From assembly GCA_036941025.1 (NCBI GenBank), contig JAYMNP010000001.1, positions 3,060,501-3,124,500 of the forward strand: DNA of 64,000 nt, read 5' to 3'. This document shows, piece by piece, positions 7,687 through 15,262 of this stretch (position 1 is the stretch's first letter; the number at the start of each line of letters is the position of its first letter). Origin of the DNA: Lachnospiraceae bacterium JLR.KK002. GTDB taxonomy: Bacteria > Bacillota > Clostridia > Lachnospirales > Lachnospiraceae. Made by a program: the position numbers and the translations under genes. The notes under the pieces were generated by a model that worked only from the letters and a program-made list of their open reading frames with translations, searched no databases and was not told where the DNA came from.

Positions 7687-10425
7687 CTAATTTTTTCCTC
7701 CGAATACGCTTTTTACCTTTTTGGCGGCAATTTTGCCCTGGCGTTTTACCATCTGTTTTACCACCACCGGCTTCATATCCAGGAATTGCACACCCTCACC
7801 GTCATAGACACGCTCCAGTTTGATGGCGTCAAATTTACATTTGGTGGTACATTGTCCGCAGCCCACGCACATATATTCATCCACAACAGTAGCGCCGCAG
7901 CCCAGGCACCGCTCTGTCTCTTTGCGCATCTGTTCCTCGGTAAAAGTTCCCCGTAAATCCCGGAAGCTCTCCTCTGCTTTTTTCTCGGAACGAATGGTAT
8001 TCGGCCGCTGACGGGGCGTATTGTCAAAGTCCTCAATGACTGCCGCTTCTTTGTTCAGTTCCTTATAAATCCGGCGGTCCCGTCCATATACAAGGCTCTG
8101 GCCGTTCTGTACAAAACGATGAATGGAAATGGCTCCCTGTTTTCCTGCCGCAATGGCGTCAATGGCAAATCTGGGCCCGGTATAAGCGTCTCCTCCCGCA
8201 AAAATATCTTCCTGCCCGGTCTGATAAGTAAAGTCATCTGCAATAATGGCGCCGTTGGCTTTTACTTCTGCTTTGGATCCATCCAGCAATCCGCCCCACT
8301 GGATGGACTGGCCCACGGAAAGAAGCACATAGTCTGCTTCCACAGTCATCACATCGTTCTCGTCATATTTTGGGCTGAATCTGTGGTTCTCATCAAAAAC
8401 GGAAATACATTTCTTAAACTCAATGCCTTTTACTTTTCCATTTTCCACCAGAACCCGTTTGGGACCCCAGCCGTTCTGAATTACAATATGTTCTTCTTCC
8501 GCCTCCATAATTTCTTCTTCTGCCGCAGGCATTTCCTGACGACTCTCCAGACAGAACTGCTGCACGGTCTCTGCTCCGGCACGTACTGCAGTCCGGCTTA
8601 CGTCGATGGCCACATTTCCGCCGCCTACGACTACTGCTTTTCCGCTGACTTTCCTGGTCTCGTCCTGATTCAGATTTCTCAGGAACTCGATACCGGACAG
8701 GACGCCTTCGGCGTCTTCGCCCTCAATACCCACTTTTCTTCCGCCCTGGGCGCCCGGTGCCAGATAAAAGGCTTTATAACCCTGGCTGCGCAGCTGGTCA
8801 AGGGTAACGTCTTTGCCCACTTCCACGCCGGTTTTGAATTCCACGCCCATTTCCCGGATAATGTCGATTTCTGCCGCTACCACATCTTTTTCCAGACGGA
8901 ACGCGGGAATTCCCATGGTGAGCATACCGCCCAGCTTCTGCTCTTTTTCAAAGACGGTAATGGTGTAGCCGTCCAGCGCCAGATAATAGGCACAGGACAA
9001 TCCGGCAGGCCCGGCACCCACAATGGCAATTTTCTTATCACTGTAATCGTGGCGTTTGGCGGGCAGGAACCGTTTGTCTTTATCCAGCTCCTGCTGGGCA
9101 ATGAATTTCTTAATTTCATCAATGGCAATGGGTTCATCCACGTCGCCGCGGGTACATGCGTCCTCACAGCGGCGGTTACAGATGCGTCCGCAGACTGCCG
9201 GCAGAGGATTTTCATGTTTAATCAGCTCCAGCGCCTCTTTATATCTGCCCTGAGAAGCCAGTTTGATATAGCCCTGTACGCCGATATGGGCCGGACAGTT
9301 GGTTTTGCAGGGCGCTGTTCCCGTATCCACCACGTCTTCCCGGTTAATCCGGTAATCGGGATTCCACTTGTCTTCCGTCCATTTGGTATCTCGCGGCGTT
9401 TCTCTGGTGGTAATATCCTCCGTCACCGGCTGGGAGGAGCACAGCTTCTGTCCCAGCTTCAGCGCATTGACCGGACAGTTTTCCACACACTGGCCGCAGG
9501 CCACGCAGTTATCTTTATTGACTCTCGCCACATAATTGGAGCGGACCATATCGTTATTTTTAAACATTTCCGCAGTACGCAGGGAAAGGCAGCCGCAGCC
9601 GCAGCAGTTGCAGATGGCATGGGTCTTTCCGGAGCCGTCGATATTGGGAATCTGGTGCATCAGACCGTTTTCCTCTGCCTTGCGGATAATCTCAAAGGCT
9701 TCTTCCCTGGTAATCTGGCGGCCTCTGCCTGTTTTGATATAGTATTCTGCCGCATGGCCCATCTGAATGCACATGTCTTCTTTCAGATGGCCGCAGCCTT
9801 CTCCCATCAGCTCCCGGTCTGTCCGGCAGGAACAGTCTGTCACGGTGAAAATATCATTTTCATTCAGATATTTGGACACTTCTTCATAGGAAGCCCGGCG
9901 GGTATTCCCCTCAATGGCTGTCTCAATGGGAATCACGCGCATAAGGCCCACTCCCACCGGAAAGCTGCCGGAACTTTTCGGCCCCCGCACACGTCCATAA
10001 GCCTCCATGGCATATCCGATAATGGGGTATTTTTTACAGTTTTCCGAATTATTTACAATCATTTCCATGGTACCGGGAATCCAGGTCTCCGCCCAGAACA
10101 CTTCTTCCCCGTTCACCGTATTCCAGAAACAGACCCCGTAAACAGCCAGCTTTTTCAACTGCTCAAAACAGTAATCTTCCGGTTTGCCAACGATTTTTGC
10201 AATCTGGGCAACGGAGCGTTTTTCACTGATTCCAAGGCCCATGCCCACTTCTGCCATTTCGTCGTCCACACCGGCTTCCAGAATGACATATTCCGGGTCA
10301 TCCCACTGGTAAGCGCCTTTGGAGCCGGGTTTCTTTCTTCCGATATGATTGGCCAGATCCAGCACCTTCTGCTTATATTCGCATTTATACCAGTCCGGAA
10401 AATACATCCTTGTCAGATCTTTCAT
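7687..10425 (-). CDS. Large FAD/NAD(P) and iron-sulfur oxidoreductase, GltD-like core with ferredoxin domains
   Basis: It spans 912 residues. Residues 1-300 hold a Cys-rich region (CSCR near 198-201, CNCCGCGC near 272-279). A 2[4Fe-4S]-like segment at about 305-325 (CVACGQCVENCP) follows. Then comes a GltD-like module: the N-terminal cluster region (CKTNCPAH, CGRICNRRCEDAC, 373-424), an FAD site GAGPAG at 470-475, and an NAD(P) site VVVGGGNVAID near 608. The protein ends with CLGCG and CVGCGQCTTKC clusters near 845-870. This resembles electron-transfer or bifurcating flavoproteins of the glutamate synthase small-subunit family. The substrate is unknown. It starts 1 base after the hypB stop, with GGAGG upstream, so it is coupled to hypB. 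Confidence 0.82.
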   Translation of the reverse strand: MKDLTRMYFPDWYKCEYKQKVLDLANHIGRKKPGSKGAYQWDDPEYVILEAGVDDEMAEVGMGLGISEKRSVAQIAKIVGKPEDYCFEQLKKLAVYGVCFWNTVNGEEVFWAETWIPGTMEMIVNNSENCKKYPIIGYAMEAYGRVRGPKSSGSFPVGVGLMRVIPIETAIEGNTRRASYEEVSKYLNENDIFTVTDCSCRTDRELMGEGCGHLKEDMCIQMGHAAEYYIKTGRGRQITREEAFEIIRKAEENGLMHQIPNIDGSGKTHAICNCCGCGCLSLRTAEMFKNNDMVRSNYVARVNKDNCVACGQCVENCPVNALKLGQKLCSSQPVTEDITTRETPRDTKWTEDKWNPDYRINREDVVDTGTAPCKTNCPAHIGVQGYIKLASQGRYKEALELIKHENPLPAVCGRICNRRCEDACTRGDVDEPIAIDEIKKFIAQQELDKDKRFLPAKRHDYSDKKIAIVGAGPAGLSCAYYLALDGYTITVFEKEQKLGGMLTMGIPAFRLEKDVVAAEIDIIREMGVEFKTGVEVGKDVTLDQLRSQGYKAFYLAPGAQGGRKVGIEGEDAEGVLSGIEFLRNLNQDETRKVSGKAVVVGGGNVAIDVSRTAVRAGAETVQQFCLESRQEMPAAEEEIMEAEEEHIVIQNGWGPKRVLVENGKVKGIEFKKCISVFDENHRFSPKYDENDVMTVEADYVLLSVGQSIQWGGLLDGSKAEVKANGAIIADDFTYQTGQEDIFAGGDAYTGPRFAIDAIAAGKQGAISIHRFVQNGQSLVYGRDRRIYKELNKEAAVIEDFDNTPRQRPNTIRSEKKAEESFRDLRGTFTEEQMRKETERCLGCGATVVDEYMCVGCGQCTTKCKFDAIKLERVYDGEGVQFLDMKPVVVKQMVKRQGKIAAKKVKSVFGGKN

Positions 10426-10426
10426 G

Positions 10427-11098
10427 TTATTCGTTCCTCCATTCCTTCACTTCTGTACGGAGCCAGTCGGCCCATTCTTCGATTCCTTCCCCCGTTCTGG
10501 CTGAAACAGGGATAATTTTTATATCCGGATTTAATTTTCTGGCCCGTTCCTTACATGCTTCCAGATCAAAATCAAAGTATTCCAGCACATCAATTTTATT
10601 GATTAACAGCACATCGCAGATACGGAACATCAGGGGATACTTTAAGGGTTTGTCATCCCCCTCCGGCACGCTTAAAATCATGGCGTTTCTGGACGCTCCG
10701 GTATCAAATTCTGCCGGACATACCAGATTGCCCACATTTTCCAGAATGGCCAGATCTATTTCATCCGTACCAAGGCCTTTGATGCCCTGACGTGTCATGT
10801 CCGCGTCCAGATGGCACATGCCGCCCGTATGAAGCTGGATTACTTTGGCTCCCGTTTTTGAAATGGTGTGAGCGTCCACATCAGAATCAATATCCGCTTC
10901 CATCACGCCAATCTTCATTTCATCTTTCAGGGCTTCTATGGTGCGGGTCAGGGTGGTGGTTTTCCCGGCGCCGGGGGATGACATCAGATTTAACAAAAAT
11001 GTCTTTTCCCGTTTTAAATCCTGACGCAATGCCTGTGCATCTCTGTCGTTATCTTCAAATACGCTCTGTTTAATCTCCAAAACTCTGAATTCGCTCAT
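10427..11098 (-). CDS. hypB: Nickel-insertion GTPase HypB
   Basis: HypB is a SIMIBI-class GTPase that works with HypA to deliver Ni. The P-loop SSPGAGKTT lies at about 40-48, the switch and metal-site region ADIDSDVDA follows, with HTGGMCHLDADM and the guanine-binding NKID near 166-169. It lacks the N-terminal CxxCGC high-affinity nickel motif and any histidine stretch, so it is a minimal HypB. Its promoter (11167-11195) and the downstream palindrome suggest control by the divergent FadR-type regulator. It is the first gene of the unit. Confidence 0.95.
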   Translation of the reverse strand: MSEFRVLEIKQSVFEDNDRDAQALRQDLKREKTFLLNLMSSPGAGKTTTLTRTIEALKDEMKIGVMEADIDSDVDAHTISKTGAKVIQLHTGGMCHLDADMTRQGIKGLGTDEIDLAILENVGNLVCPAEFDTGASRNAMILSVPEGDDKPLKYPLMFRICDVLLINKIDVLEYFDFDLEACKERARKLNPDIKIIPVSARTGEGIEEWADWLRTEVKEWRNE

Positions 11099-11127
11099 TT
11101 ACTGCTCCTCCTTCTCCTTCCAGATTC

Positions 11128-11138
11128 TGGTTGAACCA
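11128..11138. promoter_or_regulatory. FadR-type operator in the hypB leader
   Basis: TGGTTGAACCA is a TGGT-N3-ACCA palindrome, extended by TC and GA to TCTGGTTGAACCAGA (11126-11140). It lies between the hypB -10 box and its start codon. The TGGT-N3-ACCA arrangement is typical of FadR-subfamily GntR operators. Confidence 0.65.
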
Positions 11139-11166
11139 GATTATCTTCATGCTGCACTTTGATATA

Positions 11167-11195
11167 ATTTTAACATTCCATATATAATAAGTCAA
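11167..11195 (-). promoter_or_regulatory. hypB promoter
   Basis: Read on the minus strand, TTGACT (11190-11195) and TAAAAT (11167-11172) are separated by 17 bases. The palindrome at 11128 is about 30 bases downstream of the -10 box, suited to roadblock repression. Confidence 0.65.
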
Positions 11196-11235
11196 TAATC
11201 CCCTTATTTTTCGCCATTTTTTACGAATCTTCTAC

Positions 11236-11264
11236 TTGATTTTAGACAGATTTTACAATATAAT
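11236..11264 (+). promoter_or_regulatory. Promoter of the FadR-type regulator
   Basis: TTGATT (11236-11241) and a perfect TATAAT (11259-11264) are 17 bases apart, upstream of the regulator gene. Confidence 0.7.
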
Positions 11265-11288
11265 AATGTTAATTCATTTATTGGTATG

Positions 11289-11299
11289 TGGTTCTACCA
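11289..11299. promoter_or_regulatory. FadR-type operator in the regulator leader
   Basis: TGGTTCTACCA has the same TGGT-N3-ACCA structure as the site in the hypB leader and lies about 25 bases after the -10 box of the regulator. The pairing predicts autoregulation. Confidence 0.65.
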
Positions 11300-11317
11300 G
11301 ATTACAGGAGGTGTTTT

Positions 11318-12028
11318 ATGGAATTTCAGAAACTATGTGCACCATCTCTTCACGAACTGTTTGTACAGCAACTGGAACACATGATTCTGTCCGGTAAGCT
11401 GAAAACCGGAGAAAAACTTCCCACAGAGCGGCAGCTTGCCCAGTCCATGCAGGTGAGCCGTGCTGTGGTAAACGGCGGCCTTGCGGAACTGGAGCGAAAG
11501 GGATTTGTGATTATCAAGCCGAGAGTAGGCGCTTTTGTGGCCGATTACCGCCGAACCGGAACACTGGAAACACTGATTTCCATTATGAATTACAACGGCG
11601 GACATCTGCGGGATGAAGAAATCCGTTCTATTCTGGAAGTCCGCATCGGCCTGGATTGTTTTGCCGTTCAGCTTTTTCTGGAGCATATGACAGATGAAGA
11701 TCTGGAAATCCTTTACGAAAAAGTAGAAGCAATCAAAAAAGCAGCCTCTGACAGCAAAGCCGCCAGTGCCGCTTTTGAATTTCAGCATGAACTTGCCTTT
11801 TTATCCAAAAATACCCTGATTCCCCTGATTTTTCATTCTTTTCGCATTCCGGTACTCACCCTCTGGGAACGCTTCTGTTCCCTTTACGGAATAGAGGCCC
11901 TTTATCAGAACAATTATACCCTGTGGACTTATCTGAGGCGCAGAGATCTGGAGGGTGCGGTAAAATGGATTCACGACTCTGTGGGGGAGAGCATTCACGG
12001 TTCCCGTGAAATCTACTATAAAAGCTGA
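11318..12028 (+). CDS. FadR-subfamily GntR transcriptional regulator
   Basis: An N-terminal winged helix (about 10-75, GEKLPTERQLAQSMQVSRAV) is followed by an all-helical FCD/FadR-type ligand domain (about 95-230, with EVRIGLD and FQHELAFLSKN). The start chosen is ATG 11318, which has AGGAGGTG 6 bases upstream; an upstream in-frame ATG at 11288 lies inside the operator and lacks a ribosome site. The gene diverges from hypB, and matching palindromes sit in both leaders, so it probably represses itself and the hypB-oxidoreductase-hypA unit. Ligands of this subfamily are usually small organic or fatty acids; which one applies here is unknown. Confidence 0.88.
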   Translation: MEFQKLCAPSLHELFVQQLEHMILSGKLKTGEKLPTERQLAQSMQVSRAVVNGGLAELERKGFVIIKPRVGAFVADYRRTGTLETLISIMNYNGGHLRDEEIRSILEVRIGLDCFAVQLFLEHMTDEDLEILYEKVEAIKKAASDSKAASAAFEFQHELAFLSKNTLIPLIFHSFRIPVLTLWERFCSLYGIEALYQNNYTLWTYLRRRDLEGAVKWIHDSVGESIHGSREIYYKS

Positions 12029-12034
12029 AGTATA

Positions 12035-12060
12035 TAAAAAAGAATGCGCCTGCGCATTCT
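12035..12060. terminator. Short hairpin between converging genes
   Basis: GAATGCGC and GCGCATTC pair around CT. Six A bases precede it on the plus strand, so it works as a terminator for leftward transcription and may also serve the regulator gene. Confidence 0.55.
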
Positions 12061-12084
12061 CCGCGCGTGAGCGGATTGCCTGGC

Positions 12085-12186
12085 GATAAACTTCCTCTCC
12101 GCGAGCTGCGCATCCCGCCCGGAGGGCTTTATCTTACAGGAAGACACTTTCACGCTCCGGCGTGACAAGGTCTTTCCTGTAAGATA
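12085..12186. repeat. Dispersed hairpin repeat, copy 2 (longest)
   Basis: The conserved left part ATAAACTTCCTCTCCGCGAG is shared with the copy at 29664. The middle GCGCATCCCGCCCGGAGGGC is shared, with one change, with the copy at 55148. A perfect 12-bp stem (ATCTTACAGGAA, 12131-12142, with 12174-12185) closes it. Together these three portions define the family. Confidence 0.65.
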
Positions 12187-12221
12187 AAAAACATCCTGCT
12201 CAACGTTTTGTTGAGCAGGAT
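12187..12221 (-). terminator. Intrinsic terminator of the small repeat-protein gene
   Basis: ATCCTGCTCAAC and GTTGAGCAGGAT form a perfect 12-bp stem with a 5-base loop. On the minus strand it is followed by GTTTTTTATC. It lies 6 bases after the stop of the 76-residue ORF. Confidence 0.85.
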
Positions 12222-12226
12222 ATCTT

Positions 12227-12457
12227 TTACTGTCTCTGGCCTTTCAGCAGCCCGTTCATATGAAGCAGGGAATACAGAAGGCTCTTTCGTTCTGTTCTGC
12301 CGTTGGTATCCAGAAAAGAGAAAATACGGGGGCTGTCTGTCTCACCGTTGGCGTTCAGATAACTGTAATGCCCCCATTCTTTCTTACCGTTCATGTCCGT
12401 AATGGAGTACGTTGGCTCCGATTTGGCGGAACGAGTTCTTTTTTTCTCAGGTTTCAT
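12227..12457 (-). CDS. Small protein with four NG-containing repeats, unknown function
   Basis: I do not recognise this 76-residue protein. After a basic start (MKPEKKRTRSAKSE) it has four units of about 14 residues, each with an aromatic/Ser pair followed by an Asn-Gly turn: YSITDMNG, YSYLNANG, FSFLDTNG, YSLLHMNG. No signal peptide or membrane helix is seen. It has GGAGGA 6 bases upstream of ATG and a strong terminator directly after the stop, so it appears to be a real monocistronic gene. The repeats suggest beta-turn or beta-hairpin units; no function is proposed. Confidence 0.65.
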   Translation of the reverse strand: MKPEKKRTRSAKSEPTYSITDMNGKKEWGHYSYLNANGETDSPRIFSFLDTNGRTERKSLLYSLLHMNGLLKGQRQ

Positions 12458-12550
12458 CCTGTTTCCTCCGGTGTAACGTTTTTGAAGCGAAGTTATCGCT
12501 TCTATCCTATTATTCCCGGAGCTTTCTCCTGATATTCCAAATCTGCTCTT

Positions 12551-14299
12551 TTAAAATTTAAAGAATTTCATTTCTTCTTCCATCTGGCCGGACAGTCCTT
12601 TCAGGCTGTTAGCCGCATCTGCCAGAAGATGAATGGTTGCATTGAGTTCTTCCATGGATGCTGTGGTCTCCTGTGCGGAAGCCGCATTTTCCTGGGACAG
12701 TGCGGACAGATTGCTGATCACATCCACCACGGTCTTTCTGGAGGAATCGCATACCTGCGTCCGCTTCTCAATCATGGAAGTATCTTCTCTGGAACTGTTA
12801 ATTCCCGTAGTCACATTTACAAAATGGCTCTGGGTTGCGTTCAGCTTCTCTTTCTGGTCTTTGATAATAGATTCCACTTCTTTCATGATTTCCACGGTCA
12901 TTTCCGATTCTGTCAGCAGGGCGTTGATAACATCCGTAATGGTCTGCGCAGAATTACTGGATTCATCGGCCAGTTTCTGAATCTCAGAAGCCACAACTGC
13001 AAAACCTTTTCCAAATTCTCCCGCTCTGGCAGCTTCAATGCTTGCATTCAGAGACAGAAGCGAAGTCTGGCTGGCAATGGATGAAATAATATCCACTGCC
13101 TCACGGATTCTCTGGGCGGAATCATTGGTTGCATATACCTGCATACCAATTTTCCGGATAGCTGAGATGGTCCGCTCGGTAGAAGCAGCCAGGTGCTGCA
13201 TGATTTCCGCGGAAGTATCTCCTGCTTCCTTCATGGAACGGGAGGTGACATTGAGCTTGCCCACATCATCCACAATATTCTCGATTACATGGCCCATATC
13301 CATAATCTGGCCGGAAGCTGTCTCAATTTCTTCAGCCTGGGAAACAGCGCCCATGGAAATTTCTTCCACCGCTTTTCCAATCTCCGTCGCATTCACGTTG
13401 ACCCGCTCTGCCATCTCATCCAGGGAATTGCCGGACTGGAGCAATTCGTTGGACGACTGGCGGATATGGTTGAGAATGCCGGAAAGGTTGTGAATCAGCT
13501 CCTGCAGCGCGTTAGCAATATTTCCCAGTTCGTCCCTGCGCCCCAGGAATTTCTCATTCACCCGTATATTCAGATTACCGTCCGCAAGCTGCTCGATAAT
13601 CTGTTCTTCTTCTTTGAATGCTCCGGAAAGAGTCCGGGAAAAGTATATAATCACCACGCTGCTCAGCAGAATAATCACAACCGCCACCAGGATGATCTGC
13701 AATACTTTTTGATTGATGTAATCCTCAATATTGCTGCTGGGTTCTCCGGTAAAAATCATTCCTGCAATGCTTCCGTCATCATTCACCAGAGGGATATAGC
13801 AGCAGAAATATGGTTTTCCATTAATCATAATATCCTTGTCCGTAAAACCGTTTCCATCCTGCAGCACCGTCTTCACCACATGCTCTGCCGCCTGAGTTCC
13901 CACCATGCGCTCTCCGGTACTTTCATCTATCAGTGTGGTCACCGTACGGGTATCGCCCCAGAACAGGGTAATTTCTATATTGGATGAATTGTTGAAAGAT
14001 TCCAGTATATCCAGATCTGCCGAAATATTATGTTCCCCTTTATACAGTTCTCCGCCTTCGGACCTGAAGTTTCCTTCATCCAGTGCCAGCAGGGAATGTT
14101 CCAGCCCGCCGGCCACATCTTCCAGACGCTTGATAGCCTCGTCTTCCATTCCTGTTTTCAATGTAATTGCAGAAAAAACTGAAGCTATCACTGCGAGGGA
14201 AATTAAAGGAACAAATGCAATAGCCAAAATCTTTTCCCTGATTCCAAAGGTTACTTTTCTTTTTGGTCCTGTGTTTTCATTCACCTGTGCGCCCTCCAT
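12551..14299 (-). CDS. Methyl-accepting chemotaxis protein
   Basis: This membrane receptor feeds CheA/CheW. Helix 1 lies near 28-50, then a single-Cache-like extracellular domain (about 55-195, ending [20 protein letters not shown]), helix 2 near 200-222, HAMP, and a long coiled coil. The signalling hairpin tip is recognisable as [19 protein letters not shown]. The fit with motility is good, since flagellin lies in the same window. ATG 14299 has a weak ribosome site; GTG at 14284 with GGAGG 8 bases upstream is a good alternative start. It has no chemotaxis neighbours and is probably a stand-alone receptor gene. Confidence 0.93.
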   Translation of the reverse strand: MEGAQVNENTGPKRKVTFGIREKILAIAFVPLISLAVIASVFSAITLKTGMEDEAIKRLEDVAGGLEHSLLALDEGNFRSEGGELYKGEHNISADLDILESFNNSSNIEITLFWGDTRTVTTLIDESTGERMVGTQAAEHVVKTVLQDGNGFTDKDIMINGKPYFCCYIPLVNDDGSIAGMIFTGEPSSNIEDYINQKVLQIILVAVVIILLSSVVIIYFSRTLSGAFKEEEQIIEQLADGNLNIRVNEKFLGRRDELGNIANALQELIHNLSGILNHIRQSSNELLQSGNSLDEMAERVNVNATEIGKAVEEISMGAVSQAEEIETASGQIMDMGHVIENIVDDVGKLNVTSRSMKEAGDTSAEIMQHLAASTERTISAIRKIGMQVYATNDSAQRIREAVDIISSIASQTSLLSLNASIEAARAGEFGKGFAVVASEIQKLADESSNSAQTITDVINALLTESEMTVEIMKEVESIIKDQKEKLNATQSHFVNVTTGINSSREDTSMIEKRTQVCDSSRKTVVDVISNLSALSQENAASAQETTASMEELNATIHLLADAANSLKGLSGQMEEEMKFFKF

Positions 14300-14431
14300 A
14301 CTTTCTCATATTTTCAAACATGTCATAAATCATTTTATTACTGCTTTGATTATAACGTCTCAGACCACAGGTTTCAAGCAACAATTCCGGATATATGTGC
14401 ATTTTTTGTATAGCTTTGTGAATTTTTGTCT

Positions 14432-15043
14432 TTAAATGGCCTCTATGCGCTTCCGAAGCTCCAGCACTTTGCTGTCAATCTGCTCTATGGCATTGGCATA
14501 TTCTTTCAGCTCCCGGCTGATATTTTTCGCCTCCCGGTTTTCTTTTTTGTACTGAAGCTGATAATCCAGCCCGGCCCAGTAATCCATGGCTCCGGTCCGA
14601 AGCTGCACCTCAATGCGAATCCACCGCACATCCTCCTGAAAGGACACCGGCACCTGGAAAATCAGATGCAGGCTGCGGTATCCGCTCTTTTTGGGATTCC
14701 GGATATAATCTTTCTTCTTTAAAAGACGCATATCCCGCTGGGCACAGAGCATTTCTCCAATCCGGTACAAATCGTCCGTATAGGTACAGACCGCCCGGAC
14801 GCCCACCACATCGCTGACATGTTCCTCCATGGAGCGGACTGTTTCCGGCAGTCCCTTTTTCCTCAGTTTTGCGGCGATACTGTCATAGGATTTAATTCTG
14901 CTGGTATAGCTGTGTATCACTTTTCTGCCGCTGCGCATACTGAGTTCCGCATTTATCATCTGCAGTCTGGCATTCATAAGGCTGATGCCCCACTGACACT
15001 TTACAATGAAATCCTCCTGCTGTAAAAAATCTTTTAAATCCAT
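14432..15043 (-). CDS. Small alarmone synthetase ((p)ppGpp synthetase, RelQ/YjbM type)
   Basis: The protein consists only of the RelA/SpoT synthetase fold, about 203 residues, with no hydrolase, TGS or ACT domains. Motifs seen are the pyrophosphate-donor region (KSYDSIAAKLRKKG), VVGVRAVCTY, the GTP-site segment NPKKSGYRSLHLIF and the catalytic EVQLRT. It transfers pyrophosphate from ATP to GDP or GTP under stress. I chose ATG 15043 because GGAGGAAACC precedes it directly; the ATG at 15055 would place that site inside the gene. The C-terminal helix with repeated Glu/Lys fits tetramer formation in the RelQ group. Confidence 0.9.
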   Translation of the reverse strand: MDLKDFLQQEDFIVKCQWGISLMNARLQMINAELSMRSGRKVIHSYTSRIKSYDSIAAKLRKKGLPETVRSMEEHVSDVVGVRAVCTYTDDLYRIGEMLCAQRDMRLLKKKDYIRNPKKSGYRSLHLIFQVPVSFQEDVRWIRIEVQLRTGAMDYWAGLDYQLQYKKENREAKNISRELKEYANAIEQIDSKVLELRKRIEAI

Positions 15044-15262
15044 GGTTTCCTCCAAACTGTGCTATAAGAATATCCGTCCGCCTCAATCTAAAACTTCCAT
15101 CTTGCTCCGCAGGCCTTTTACAGGTCCCAGGAACATCTTTATTTCGAAAGGCAAAGGCTTTCACGTTATCTGTTATAACACAGCCGGACGGAAAATTCTG
15201 TCGGAATCCGGCGGAATTTCAGAAAAAAGATATTGCAATATGGGATAATCACACAAGGCACT

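Noticed and set aside
8119..10515. Long plus-strand open frame of 798 codons
   Set aside because: It is the mirror of the 912-residue oxidoreductase gene on the minus strand, has His/Phe-rich unnatural composition and no ribosome site.
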